DNA of 64,000 nt from contig OX638368.1 of the NCBI GenBank assembly GCA_951812925.1, forward strand, positions 126,999,309 through 127,063,308, in the 5' to 3' direction. The notes below the pieces were generated by a model. That model did no database searches and was not told the origin of the DNA. It was given only the letters and a program-made list of their open reading frames with translations. Positions 44,250 to 54,748 of the stretch are shown here, piece by piece. Each line of letters opens with the position of its first letter. The stretch's first letter is position 1. Made by a program: the position numbers and the translations under genes. The stretch comes from Calliopum simillimum. Taxonomy: Eukaryota > Arthropoda > Insecta > Diptera > Lauxaniidae.

Positions 44250-44816
44250 TATACCCTACACCCAGGGTCTATTCACTTTGTCCTTCCGTTTGTAGCGAGG
44301 AGTAGCAGATATGGAAAGGTACATATATTCTTGATCAGCGTCATCTCCAGAGTCGATAAAGCCATGTCCGTCTGTCTGTCTGGCTGGCTGTGTGTGGAAA
44401 CACATTTTCTGGGAAAACTGAGCAAGATAATTCAATGGAATTTTGTGCAGTGCCTTCGTCGTCAAAGTTAGCTTGTAGGATTGAAAATGAGCGAAATCGA
44501 TCAACAGACACGCCTATCGCCCATACAAAAAATATATTCAAAATGAAACTGCAGGAGCATTTTCCCTAGGGCGTGGCACCTCCCATATAAGCAAACGCTT
44601 CAAAACGCTTTACTGAAAGCGTTTTTTGAAATAATCCAACTAAATTTCACTCAAATACTAAACTTAGTACTTGTATTATAAATGCACGCTCTGAGCAAAA
44701 ACTGAGTGAACTCGGACAAGAGGGCGTAGCACCTTTTATATAAGCAAAATGTTTTTAAATTCTGCAGTGAAGGGTATTTACTGTTTGGCCAGGCCAAAGG
44801 TTATACCCTTACTAGT
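44250..44816 (+). mobile_element. DINE-1-like element, copy 7 (opposite orientation)
   Basis: Starts TATACCCTACACCCAGGGTC and ends ATACCCTTACTAGT. Contains TTCTTGATCAGCGTCAT and a GTCTGTCTGTCTGGCTGGC tract. In this direction it matches the INE-1 orientation; the 3' CTAG before T fits a Helitron-type CTRR end. Confidence 0.82.
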
Positions 44817-45017
44817 TAGTACTAAGATTAATAAAAACACTAAATGGCCGACATTTTAGATCTTCTATAATATTTATTGTGGAAAGAAGACAAAACTATT
44901 TTTATATGAATCCAATAAAAATTTGGTATCTTTAACGGATTAGGAGTTATACACACTAAAAAATCATAGTTTACTTTTCTTACTTTTGATTCCCTTTAGT
45001 ATTGATTTTAAACTTTT

Positions 45018-45170
45018 TTGGTATTAAATCCGATTTTTTTCCAAAAAAGTTTGAAATTTATTCCAAAAAAGTATGAAATTTATTCCAAAATGGTTTAAAA
45101 TTAATGCTTTTTTTTGGCATTGTTCTATATAAATACTTTTTGGTTTTCAAATTAAATTAAAATTTTTACT
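45018..45170. repeat. Dispersed repeat, inverted copy of 10345-10495
   Basis: AAAGTATGAAATTTATTCCA and TATAAATACTTTTTGGTTTT, inverse of the copy in Klp98A intron 2. Confidence 0.6.
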
Positions 45171-45189
45171 CAGTAGTTTTTTAATATTT

Positions 45190-45720
45190 CCAAAATACTC
45201 TTTCCATCGCTTTAGTTAATCTTTTGGGGATGTGGGATTTTTGTTGAAGTTTTCTGCCAGATGGTCTGCGGGTGATATCGTAACGTTGCCGGAGGTTTTG
45301 AGCATTTGCAGAGCTTTTCGTCTTGCTTGCAAGGTCGTCATTCATTATTCTTTCATCTTGTCTCCACGAATGCTTTACTGCTTTATTGGGGAGAGTTAAA
45401 GACTTTTCGGCGTCGTTTGTTTGGTTTCTAGTTTTAGCGTCGTCTCAGTTTGTTCGCTGATCCGGTGCTTGATGTTTGAGGATTGGAACCCAAGTATTTT
45501 TTTACGGGAAGTTAATAAAGCAGCCTTTGTGTTGCTCTATGATGCTTCAATGCTCCTTTCAAAATCAATCGGGACTGTTTTAAGTTATTTTACGAAAGAC
45601 TTGCGGACCTTGTCATTCTTCAATTTTAACACGTCGAGTTTTTTGCCACAGACTGTTCGCTGGGACGTTTACACCCTAGTTTTCTACATAAAAATTCACA
45701 CCGTTAAGTAGACGTCCATA
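45190..45720 (-). pseudogene. Decayed coding sequence, probably a non-LTR retrotransposon fragment
   Basis: GC is higher than around it. Minus-strand frames give long open but broken stretches: LGFQSSNIKHRISEQTETTL in one frame, then KHSWRQDERIMNDDLASK and LRQRYDITRRPSGRKLQQK in another. The LG...RIS.QT...L pattern resembles the linker between endonuclease and RT of RTE-like elements. Stops and at least one frameshift are present. Family uncertain. Confidence 0.35.
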
Positions 45721-46432
45721 AAGAAAAATTAAGGAATTTCAGGCATCCAATGGTGGCTTTTATCCAAATTCCATAAACTTCTTTCCATGTGCCAGTCCTA
45801 TTTGAATGGCTTGGATTTTAAGTTTGAACTGACATTTTGAAAATAGGTGTCTGAAAGTCCCTTTACACTCCACACTTCTTATCAATTTTATAACCTCGAT
45901 TTCTCGCCCTACACAACAATATATGAAACATAACATACAGGCATGTTGGCGAGGTGAAATGATATTGAAAACTTGACATTTCTGTTTTCCTTTTTCTGTC
46001 AATGTGTTTATCTTTTACTAATACTGTGCAATAGAATTTTATGTTACCACATACGATGACGCCGGTTCGGATGCTGCTGCCACATGGTGCATTAGTGGCG
46101 TAAAGGATTTCATTTTATATTTGGTTTCATTGACGGTTTGATTTGGATTTAGATACAATTGGCAAAGACTGTGGTTTAAATATACCACGCATTAGAAGGT
46201 GAATATCATATGCCTTCTTGGTTGGAGTTGTTATTGCGGTTGTCAATGTTATTGTTATTATTATTGCGCACAGAAAGAAGTTGAATTCACTTTTAATAAT
46301 TTTTTATGTGCATTTCAATTTTCTTATCAATTAAGTTTTGAAAAGCATTGAATTTCAGTAAAAAGCTATTTATTCGCTACAGTACTAACGAAATGTTCAT
46401 GTCAATAATTTTGCATACATCTCCAGAGATCC

Positions 46433-46857
46433 TTAGAAAGCCATGCGAAATTGTATTAAAATCACTACAAAAGTAATTGCTGTAAAAATTCCCTAAAAAA
46501 AAAAAATGGAAAAACTCTCTTTTGAATTCGTTAGTTTAAAGAAAATGCAAAGAAAACTTACACTGCCCAAAGTTTTTGTGTTAACATCAGCGAATCCACC
46601 GGCAGAAAAATATATCGGTTCATGCATCAACTGCAAATCCATTTCACGGAGGCATGATGTTAAGTAAATATTACGCCGATCTGTATTGATGTTTTGAAAA
46701 AGGCAACGAAAGCGTTTATGCTGCAAAAAGAAAGTGCCGCAAAAGTTCTGTTATCAAGTGTATATGAACGGACTTCTTACCAGAACCTGACAAAAATTAC
46801 AAATACCACATGCTATCGAAAGCATAAACACTTGTAAAGTTATGTAGCAGGAACAAT
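46433..46857 (-). CDS. C-terminal exons 2-4 of the gustatory receptor
   Basis: Exon 2 (46857-46781) encodes CSCYITLQVFMLSIACGICN, a transmembrane helix. Exon 3 (46720-46562) starts HKRFRCLF and ends NTKTLGS. Exon 4 (46492-46433) encodes GIFTAITFVVILIQFRMAF-stop. Exons 2 and 4 are far too short to appear as ORFs. The ends of exons 2 and 3 and the starts of exons 3 and 4 are phase 0, a conserved feature of gustatory receptor C-terminal exons. The small introns are 60 and 69 bases. The TY motif before the last helix is changed to IT (AITFVVILIQF); the QF is kept. Confidence 0.88.
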
Positions 46858-49732
46858 CTGTAAATATATGCATAAATATTTTTGCTCATAACTCTGTTTT
46901 TTCACTTAACAGAATGTATACTTTAATTTGATTGAGAAATAAAGTTTATGCTCTTGCAAAAATTTTGGAGATAAAAAATTTAATTAATTTTTTCTATTTT
47001 AGATAATATTCGGTTCCAAAAATCGTGTTTTCTAAGCGTTTTAATTACGCGGCCGGAAAAACGATTTTTTACTCAAAAGCGAGGCATCTTCCGACAAAAA
47101 GTGTGTATAGCAAAAAAAAAAAAAAAGCTTAGAATTATTCAAGGAATATTTATGAATTTTCTAAGATTTTTTTGAAGAATCTATATACTAATGCGAAAGA
47201 CAAAAATTTGTCCTACCTTTTTTACTATGTTAGAAATGGAGCACGATTTTGAATTATACACCATAAGAAAGGTATTTGTGTGTAAATGTGCACAAAGTTA
47301 AAATTAATTTAATATTTTGCTATTAAGCGAGGTAAAATTAAATGCAAATGCTCAAAAGAGGATTTAGCATAAAGAGAAAGACAACTAGTAAGGGTGTAAC
47401 CTTTGGCCTGGCCAAACATTAAATGCCCTACACTGCATTATTTTTAAAATTTTGATATATGATCCCACGCCCTCTTGTCCGATTTCCCCCAGTTTTTTTT
47501 GAGAGCTTGTCTTTATAGTTTTTAGTGTCTGTGTAAAATTTAGTTGGACTATCTCAAAAAACCCTTTAAGTATAGCATTTTGAAGCTTTTGATTATATGG
47601 GAGGTGCCATGCCCCCTTGTTCGATTTCACCAAGTTTTTGTTGACAGCTTGCGCTTACAATTTGTAGCATTGTCGTGAAAAATACCCCTAAAGTTGCATT
47701 TTGAATATATTTTTTTTATGGCCGGTAGGCCCACGAGCTAACTTTAACGACGGAGGCAGTGTACCAAATTTCATTGAATTATCTTGCTTAGTTTTCCCAG
47801 AAAATGTATTTCCACGCACACCCAGCCAGCCAGCCAGACAGACGGACATGGCTATGTCGACTTAAAAGGTGACGCTGATCAAGAATATATATACTTTTCT
47901 ACATCTGCCACGCCTTTTTCTTTGCGTTACAAACGGAAGGACAAAGCGAATATACCCTGGGTATAGGGTATTAAAAGCTGGCTGCCACTGACCTCATGTT
48001 TTTTGTTTTCTTTTTGTTTCTCATTTGTCATTGCACCAAGAATGATAAATGAGCTTTTCTATTTTGTACCAAATAGCAAAAAAGTACTAAAACCGGCCAA
48101 AAAGTACCAAAATTATTTAATATATTTGTGGTCAAATTTTGACCATTGGGCGTTTCTAGTTATAGCAAAAATACGTGGATACGAGTGAATTTTTTGAGAC
48201 ATTTTATAGTTTTACAAAAATTGGGTAAAACAAAAAAATTTTCAAACAAAAAAGAAATCACAGGTTTTTTTTTTTTGGAAGATTCTAAGCATTTTTCGCC
48301 TGATCCATTTTTTCATAAGATGTCTTGCTTTTGAGTAAAAATTGTTTTTCCATTTTGTGAAGAAAAAGAAGTTATGAGCCTTCCGGAGAATCAAAAGCGC
48401 TCTTTTGGTTTTTCTCGGGACGAAAAAAGGTGATGTATGTATCGTTTTTAAGAGTTCTTCTAACTTTTAAGATATAGTCGGGATGAATCTAAATTTCGAC
48501 CACATCTACAATTCATTATTTAATTTGGCGAATACTTTTTACAATTTGGCATAGGAAAAATATTCCAAACAAAAAATTGTCAGAAGTGGACATGAATTGG
48601 AACAAAAATTTTTATATTAAATAAAACGAGGTTGGTAAAAATTAAGGCACTAAAAGACAGAAATTTTTTTCAACTAAAACTAAAACTTTTGTTGAAGTTT
48701 TTGTTTGACTTTTTCTTTAAAATTGTTGTATGTGGAAAAACTAAACTAACTAAAACTAAAACTTTTTAGAGTAATCTCCATCTTTTGACTTCTTATAATT
48801 TTATTATAATTTGTTTTTTTAGTATTTCTGATAGTTTTAATAACCATATAATTTTCAAAATTTTACTCACAAACTTTATGTTTATATGGTGTATCGCAAT
48901 CAAAACTTTGATATATCCAATACGACATTATAATGATATCCAAAAAGAACTTAAACATCAAACTGGCAAGTGTCCATTCAAAATACTCCTCAATACAACG
49001 TACGCTGGCCCAAAGTTCTGCGTGTAAATCCTGTAACACAAAAATACGCGCCATACAGCGTTTCCGCACCTCGGCAACATCGAAACGTGTCATTTGCAAT
49101 TCATGAATATATGCCACGCCCAGCGTATGTAATTCCTGTAGCAACACCATAACAATTGCAGCAAAAAGACAAAACTCTAACCATTTCAAATGTATTATTA
49201 AATCAGAATAAAGTGCCAAGGTCGTCGATATAATATTTAAGAGGAAGGTAATTGCGAGCATAACCAAAACATAGATGACATATGAGCCATAGAGTAGCAG
49301 GGTATTGCATTTGATGCTGCTGCAATTTAACGTAATGCTCAGTTTTTCTGCATATAACTCACGTATCTTATCGAAATGTGCAAAAATGAGTGTGTAATAT
49401 CTTGATTTCCAAATGCTTTCCAATACCAATATCACATGCACCGCCACAAGTATATAGTAACCAATGTAGTTTATAAGTCCGGACAGCACATCTGCATCAT
49501 CATAGGACATGGTTATGCAACGAGATCTTAGTTGTGTAATGTAGTTTAATAATGCAACGTTCGCAAAAGTGAACAGCATTTTCCAGAGAATCAAACAAAT
49601 TGTAGAGAGGTTCGGATGTTGCTCCCAGTGATTCCATTCAAATTGCATAATACCAATAATACGCATGAGAAATCGAAAGCGGCGTAGTGATAATTCATAA
49701 ATGCTTGGCGGGGAGTTTTCATCGAGCAGCAT
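46433..49732 (-). CDS. Gustatory receptor, 385 aa, four exons, complete
   Basis: Exons on the minus strand are 49732-48871, 46857-46781, 46720-46562 and 46492-46433 (stop TAA). Phases fit (862 bases, then 77, 159, 60), and each junction has GT-AG ends (GTGAGT, GTAAGA and GTAAGT donors; ATTTACAG, TTTTTGCAG and poly-T-TAG acceptors). The protein has about seven hydrophobic segments, near residues 43-65, 83-106, 144-170, 184-200, 254-274, 290-311 and 367-382. Exon 3 has the loop SCLREMDLQLMHEPIYFSAG; exon 4 has TFVVILIQF, the TM7 signature of insect gustatory receptors. These are inverted 7TM ligand-gated cation channels of taste neurons (family knowledge). An in-frame TAG upstream of the ATG at 49732 fixes the start. 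Length is normal for the family. Intron 1 (about 2 kb) carries nested transposons. It lies about 23 kb from Klp98A. Drosophila has a Gr98 cluster in the same cytological neighbourhood, so a Gr98-type receptor is likely but not proven. Confidence 0.9.
46960..48350. mobile_element. Repeat 'Y' copy 3 enclosing repeat 'X', itself split by DINE-1 copy 8
   Basis: The Y left arm (46960-47185, GATAATATTCGGTTCC, TTTTTACTCAAAAGCGAGGC) and right arm (48180-48345, GATGTCTTGCTTTTGAGTAA) are inverse. X halves at 47190-47383 and 47973-48170 match 61650-62186 inverted. Located in gustatory receptor intron 1. Confidence 0.55.
47384..47972 (-). mobile_element. DINE-1-like element, copy 8
   Basis: ACTAGTAAGGGTGTAACC to GGGTATAGGGTATTA, with the CAGC/CAGA tract and ATCAAGAATATATATAC. 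One internal unit shortened. It interrupts repeat X inside gustatory receptor intron 1. Confidence 0.8.
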
Positions 49733-49849
49733 TTTGTTGGTTGTGGAATGTGTGATGTCAATCTAAATAAAATGATGAGGGAAACAAAAATTTCAATTCA
49801 GGCAATCTAGGGATAGCTATACTATTATAACATATTGTACAAATTACAA

Positions 49850-50115
49850 TATATTCCAATGAATTTATCGATATCTATCGATACCATTCGATATTTAATG
49901 AAAATTTCAATGATTTTGGTTGCAATTTAATATAGTTCGCCTTTTCCATGATATAGGATCGTATACTATCTCGATTTGCTCGATATCAATAAATCAAATT
50001 TTACGATGTTTTTCGTTACTTAAGTCTTAACTATTAGTAAAATTTCACTATTTTACAATATTCTTTGGATTTTATTGACTTTAATGGACTATTTTTTTGA
50101 TACTTTTCGATATTT
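49850..50115. repeat. ATCGATA-rich sequence upstream of the gustatory receptor
   Basis: Several TATCGATATC, TCTATCGATACC and CGATATT words in about 250 bases. It could be repeat decay or DRE-like (TATCGATA) promoter elements; orientation and distance (about 120 bases before the ATG) allow either. Confidence 0.3.
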
Positions 50116-50487
50116 TGTTACTATTTGAATAGTATGCAGACGAATCTTTGGAAATTAAGAGAATCGTTGTCGAATAACTTTTTTCAGATTAGGCTCGCCT
50201 TAGCTGGTTTTTCCGAAAATTGCCCTCGTTCAATTGTAGATAAAGTGCTTTCAATTGATAAATTTTGCAAACCCGTCACGGCGTTTAAACCTGAGGTTAT
50301 TTTGTCACCTTCAACCTCTCAGATTTTTTTGCGTCATCCGATATCTGCATTATTATTAGAATGATTTTTAAAATCTTTTATAGCGCACCTTTCGAGAAAA
50401 GTGATAAAAATGGTTTCTATGGAGTTTTTACTTATCTCATAGTTCTACCAAATTAAAAAAAAAACCAACAAGCAAACACAAAAATAA

Positions 50488-51245
50488 TTGTTTGGGTATC
50501 TAGATATCCTAACATAAACGTGAAAAAACATTGATTTTTGTTTTTGAACCTGTATAACTATATATGGTAATTAATATCCATAAAACCTGATATGGTAGTT
50601 GAGAGTATTAATCTTACTCTTTAACAATCATTTCGAACTATACCAGTATCTTCTTGTTTCTCCAAAATATTCTGACCTAAAAAGTTAAAAACGAACACAT
50701 TTTTGCTCTATTTTTAGAAGTCCTATAACCAAGCACTTTAATTTTTCCCAAAAGTAAAGTGAAAGTAATGACATTTTCCTTTAAAACCCACTTTGAGTTA
50801 TAACGATGTTCTTTTTTACTATCCTAAATATCTTAACCAAAACTATTTATTAGTTAAAGTTAAAAAAAAAAAATGTTTGATGTCTTATAACAAGATATGA
50901 TATTTTTGAACCATAAAATCTGGCATGGTGGTTAAAAGTACCAATCCTTTCTTAAATACTTATTTTAAATTATATCGATATCATTGCTTGTCTCTAAAAT
51001 ATCGTTAACTGAAATATCGAAAAATTATGTCTTTGTATTTTCACAATTTTTTAGTTTAGAATATTTCGGAGAAACAAAACGATACCGGCATAGTTCAAAA
51101 TGAGTTTTGAAGAAAAAGATTAATACTTTCAGCTACTGTATCAGGTTTTATTTATACTAATTACCATATATTATTAGAAAGGTTCAAAAAAAGCAAAAAT
51201 AATTATTTTTTAACGTTCAGGCTAGGATGTCTAGGAAACCAAACG
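50488..51245. mobile_element. Foldback composed of tandem units of about 200 bp
   Basis: The left arm (50488-50720: GGTATCTAGATATCCTAACA, TTTCTCCAAAATATTCTGAC) and right arm (51020-51245: AATATTTCGGAGAAACAAAA, GGATGTCTAGGAAACC) are inverse. Related words recur between them (CCTAAATATCTTAACC, TCTAAAATATCGTTAAC). Confidence 0.65.
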
Positions 51246-51599
51246 TGATATGATAAGACCAAGATAATAGGACCATGATAAATTGGAAAAAAGAAATGCA
51301 GCTAATATTATTCCACCAAGATCGATAAAATCTCACGGTTCTACAGAACGGAGCTTACATACAAGTATGCGGAACCCCTGTTTGTCTCTTTTGATAGAAA
51401 TTCTTATGGTGTTAGCAACAAAATTCAACAATTTTTAACATTAAAAATAGGCGCCGTGCCCTCAAAATAGGTCGAAAAACGGTATTTTTGAAAAAATACA
51501 ACAAACCAGAACAAAACTAATAATTTTCGATCTATTCGGCAATGCTGAATCCGAGTCCAACTGCTCTATCATGCATGGTTTTCGAGGTATACTAACCTA

Positions 51600-53900
51600 A
51601 AGGAACAGAAACACAATTTTGAGGTAAGAGGATCAATGGAAAATTTTAAAAACGTATTTTTAAAATTTCACTCTGCTGCAAAACTCTAAATCTTTATTTT
51701 GAATAACTCTTGTTGTTTCGAATTCACCTTGAAATCATGCAATGAACAATTTTCTCAGACATCTTAACTCATTATATCCTGTTATTATAGGTCTTTCTGG
51801 TCACTTTGTCTAACCCATTCATTCCGACAGCAGCGTATACGCTTCCGCAAAAGTTTCAAAATGAATTACCGTCAAAACTTTCCGATCGCAAAAAAACAAC
51901 GGTGGCATGCATTTCAAATGGAACAGGAATATCTAATAGTCCATAAAAATATGTTTTTACTTCAGTCGCGATTTGCATTTCGGTTGTAAAAAGTTTTTTT
52001 TAAGTGAGTAATTTTAAATAAAGTGAAAAAATACAAAAATGTCAGCACGCAGATCGTAAGTGAATATTTTATACAAACATTTATCCCTTTTAAATTGTAC
52101 ACAAGAAAAAATTTAAATCGAACTGCAGTGAACTCAGAAAAAATAAAGTTATCAATTTAAGCGCTAACTAAATAAGAACAAAAAAATTTTGATTAGGTTC
52201 GACTACTTTTTGATAAAATAAGCTTGTCAAATTAGGGTTTTTCCTCGCAATGAGAGATAATAAGCTGAAAACTTTTATTCACCTTCATTATAGTGTTCTA
52301 ACAAATGTCTCAAAAGTCTCATAAAATCTCGCGTCTGCGTCGTAAGTTATTCAAGGTCAAAGGTCACAAAAATCAGTTTTTGAAAATATCTCGCAAACGG
52401 TTCCTTTTCCAGATAAATAGAGCGGGACAATTTTCCAGCCCTGGTGATTTCCTATCAAAAAGTCCTGGGGCTGTTTTTGTACGACTTATAGCTTCGGAGA
52501 TATTCTGATTATAAAAGTGGTAAAGCTTGGTAATTCATACATGCGGCGTATTAGTGTACGTGGCGATATGTTGATTTTTAAAGTGCCATAACTCATGATA
52601 GTACGAGATCCGGCAGTAAAAAAATGTATCGATCGAGTTTTTAGTTAAAATCTAGTTTTTGCATATAAATATTTAGGAATGGCGTAATAAATTTTTGCTG
52701 GGTTGCCTCTCAAAATGTGGCCGAAAGTATTATCAAATTGCGATAACTTATGAACCGTGAGTCTCACGGGGAAAAGAGTCAAAATCTTTTTTATGGAGAG
52801 TCATTTGCTCTACAAGTAATTTTTATTATATGTAAAAAAGAATTTACCGTTTAGGAGTTATTTATTAAAAACCGATTTTTTTTACGTTTATTGTTTATTG
52901 CGTAAAAAAATCTGTTTTTAATAAATAATTCTTAAACGGTAAATTTATTTTAACATATAATGAAAATTACATGTAGAGCATATGACTCTTCATTAAAAAG
53001 ATTTTGACACTTTTCCCCGTGAGACTCACGAGTCATAAGTTATCGCAATTTGATAATACTTGCGGCCACAGTTTGAGAGGCAACCCAGCAAAAATATATA
53101 TATTTAGGAGTAATTCCATGAAGTTTAAGAAAACTTAAAAAAACCTGTTTTAATGAAATAACTCCTAAGCGGAAAACTGTATATAAACATATATTTATTA
53201 TCATTTATAGATATAAATATCATATAATTCCCTATAAAAAAGTGGTTTTGTTTTTTTTCGTACAACTCATCGTTCATGAGTTATGGCACTTTAAAAAATC
53301 AACATATCGCTATGCACACTGATACGCCGCATGTATTATTTGCAAAAAAACTATACTGATATGGCCGAGCGTAGCGTATACGCTACGGCCCCCCAAGGTC
53401 AAGTGGAGTGATCAATAAATTTTTTTTTCCTCTTTTTATACTCATTGAGTCATATTTAGACTACCCACAGCAAATCAAAGCTTTACGTCATTTGGTTTAG
53501 TCTCGGACTTAATGGGCTAAAGACTGACCTGACCACTGACCTAAAATGGGATATTAAAGAAAAAAGTTCAGTTATCCTTATTTATTGCTTTTTTATTACT
53601 TTTTTTGCGCATTAATCTACATTTCCAAGCAGTTCTAGTCTTTGGTGACTCGTATAATATTTTTGTAGAACACTTAAAACCATTGTGTGAAAAAAGTGGT
53701 CAAGAAGGCCCATGACAACAGGATATAATGTGTTAAGGTATTCTAAAAAATTTTACCGTACATAACTTCATGATATCTTTGGGACAACAAGTTGTATCCA
53801 AAATGAATATTTAGAATTCTACAGTGAGGTGATTTTTGGAATATATGTTTGTTAAGGTTTCTTTATCTCAAAAAAACATTGTGTGGTTGATTAAAGGTTT
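51600..53900. mobile_element. Large nested foldback, about 2.3 kb
   Basis: Outer arms: TTAACTCATTATATCCTGTT (51775) against AACAGGATATAATGTGTTAA (53720). Middle: ATACATGCGGCGTATTAGTG (52537) against CACTGATACGCCGCATGTAT (53316). Inner: GAGTCTCACGGGGAAAAG (52763) against CTTTTCCCCGTGAGACTC (53009). Three blocks in mirror order around about 52900 show one structure; identity falls outward. Confidence 0.75.
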
Positions 53901-54619
53901 CAGATGTTATTTTTTTATATACCTTGATTTAAGGTGACAAATTTGATATAGGTATCGCACAACTCATTCTGAACATTTTTGAGATCGTAATTTAATAAAA
54001 ACCCCATATCAAGCTGCGATTTTGCATTCGAGATTGCGCTGTCACCCTCTAAATCAAGGGTGACAGCGAAGAACAAAAATAAGCCAATTTTGGCTTATCT
54101 ACAACAAACACAATATTTCAATAAATTTCAAAATTTCTCGGAATTACAATACCCATGAAAAACTGTCTTTTTAATTTTTTGTTTTTCACACAATTTTTTT
54201 TTTTTTAAATTTTATTTATTTGAAATAGGGATTTTCAATAATAAATGAAAAATTTTGGTACAAAAAAAAAAAAAAAAAAAAACACGGTTATATTCCCTGG
54301 TGCATGTTAAACATTTTAGAAATTAAAAAAAATTTCCAAAGTATTTACTAATCGCTATAAAAATTCATTTTTCTTGAAAGCCATTTTTCTGTTTTAACGT
54401 TTAAACTCTTAGGTGGCTCACTTGAGAAATTTTTGGTCTATTGCTTTAGAATTATAGTTATAAATAGAATAAAATATAAAATACTAAATTATATTTTAAT
54501 ATGAATACAATGTACTTAAGTGCAAACGAGTATGCAAGTTAAATACTACGTTTCTCCTCTGGTTTCTATTAATTTCTGCTTTTGCTGACTGACTGACATT
54601 TAAGTGTAAAATTGCTAGA

Positions 54620-54748
54620 TTATTTCACACATATTAAAAAACCATTACTTAATTGCACTTGCAAAAAAAAACCAGTCACTTTCTTTTGTCCACGTTGCTC
54701 TCGGATGGGTGGCGATATCTCAATGTCACCAATGTCAGCGTCCGTCAT
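54620..54748 (-). CDS. Weak candidate: 42-codon ORF or first coding exon
   Basis: The minus-strand ORF starts MTDADIGDIEISPPIREQRG and continues QKKVT, a soluble acidic-then-basic composition with normal codon variety, unlike the poly-A/T translations around it. An in-frame TAA lies just upstream of the ATG. After codon 25 the reading frame becomes hydrophobic over a poly-T tract, so a splice donor near there (AAA|GTGACT) is possible but weak. The surrounding 54.7-55.9 kb is unusually free of recognisable repeats, as expected for a promoter or UTR. No downstream exon was recognised and the family is unknown. It may be chance. Confidence 0.22.
   Translation of the reverse strand: MTDADIGDIEISPPIREQRGQKKVTGFFLQVQLSNGFLICVK

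Noticed and set aside
48863..48870. Gustatory receptor ending at VCE-stop
   Set aside because: The stop lies inside the intron: GTGAGT at 48870-48865 is a strong donor, and three further exons complete the family's C-terminus.
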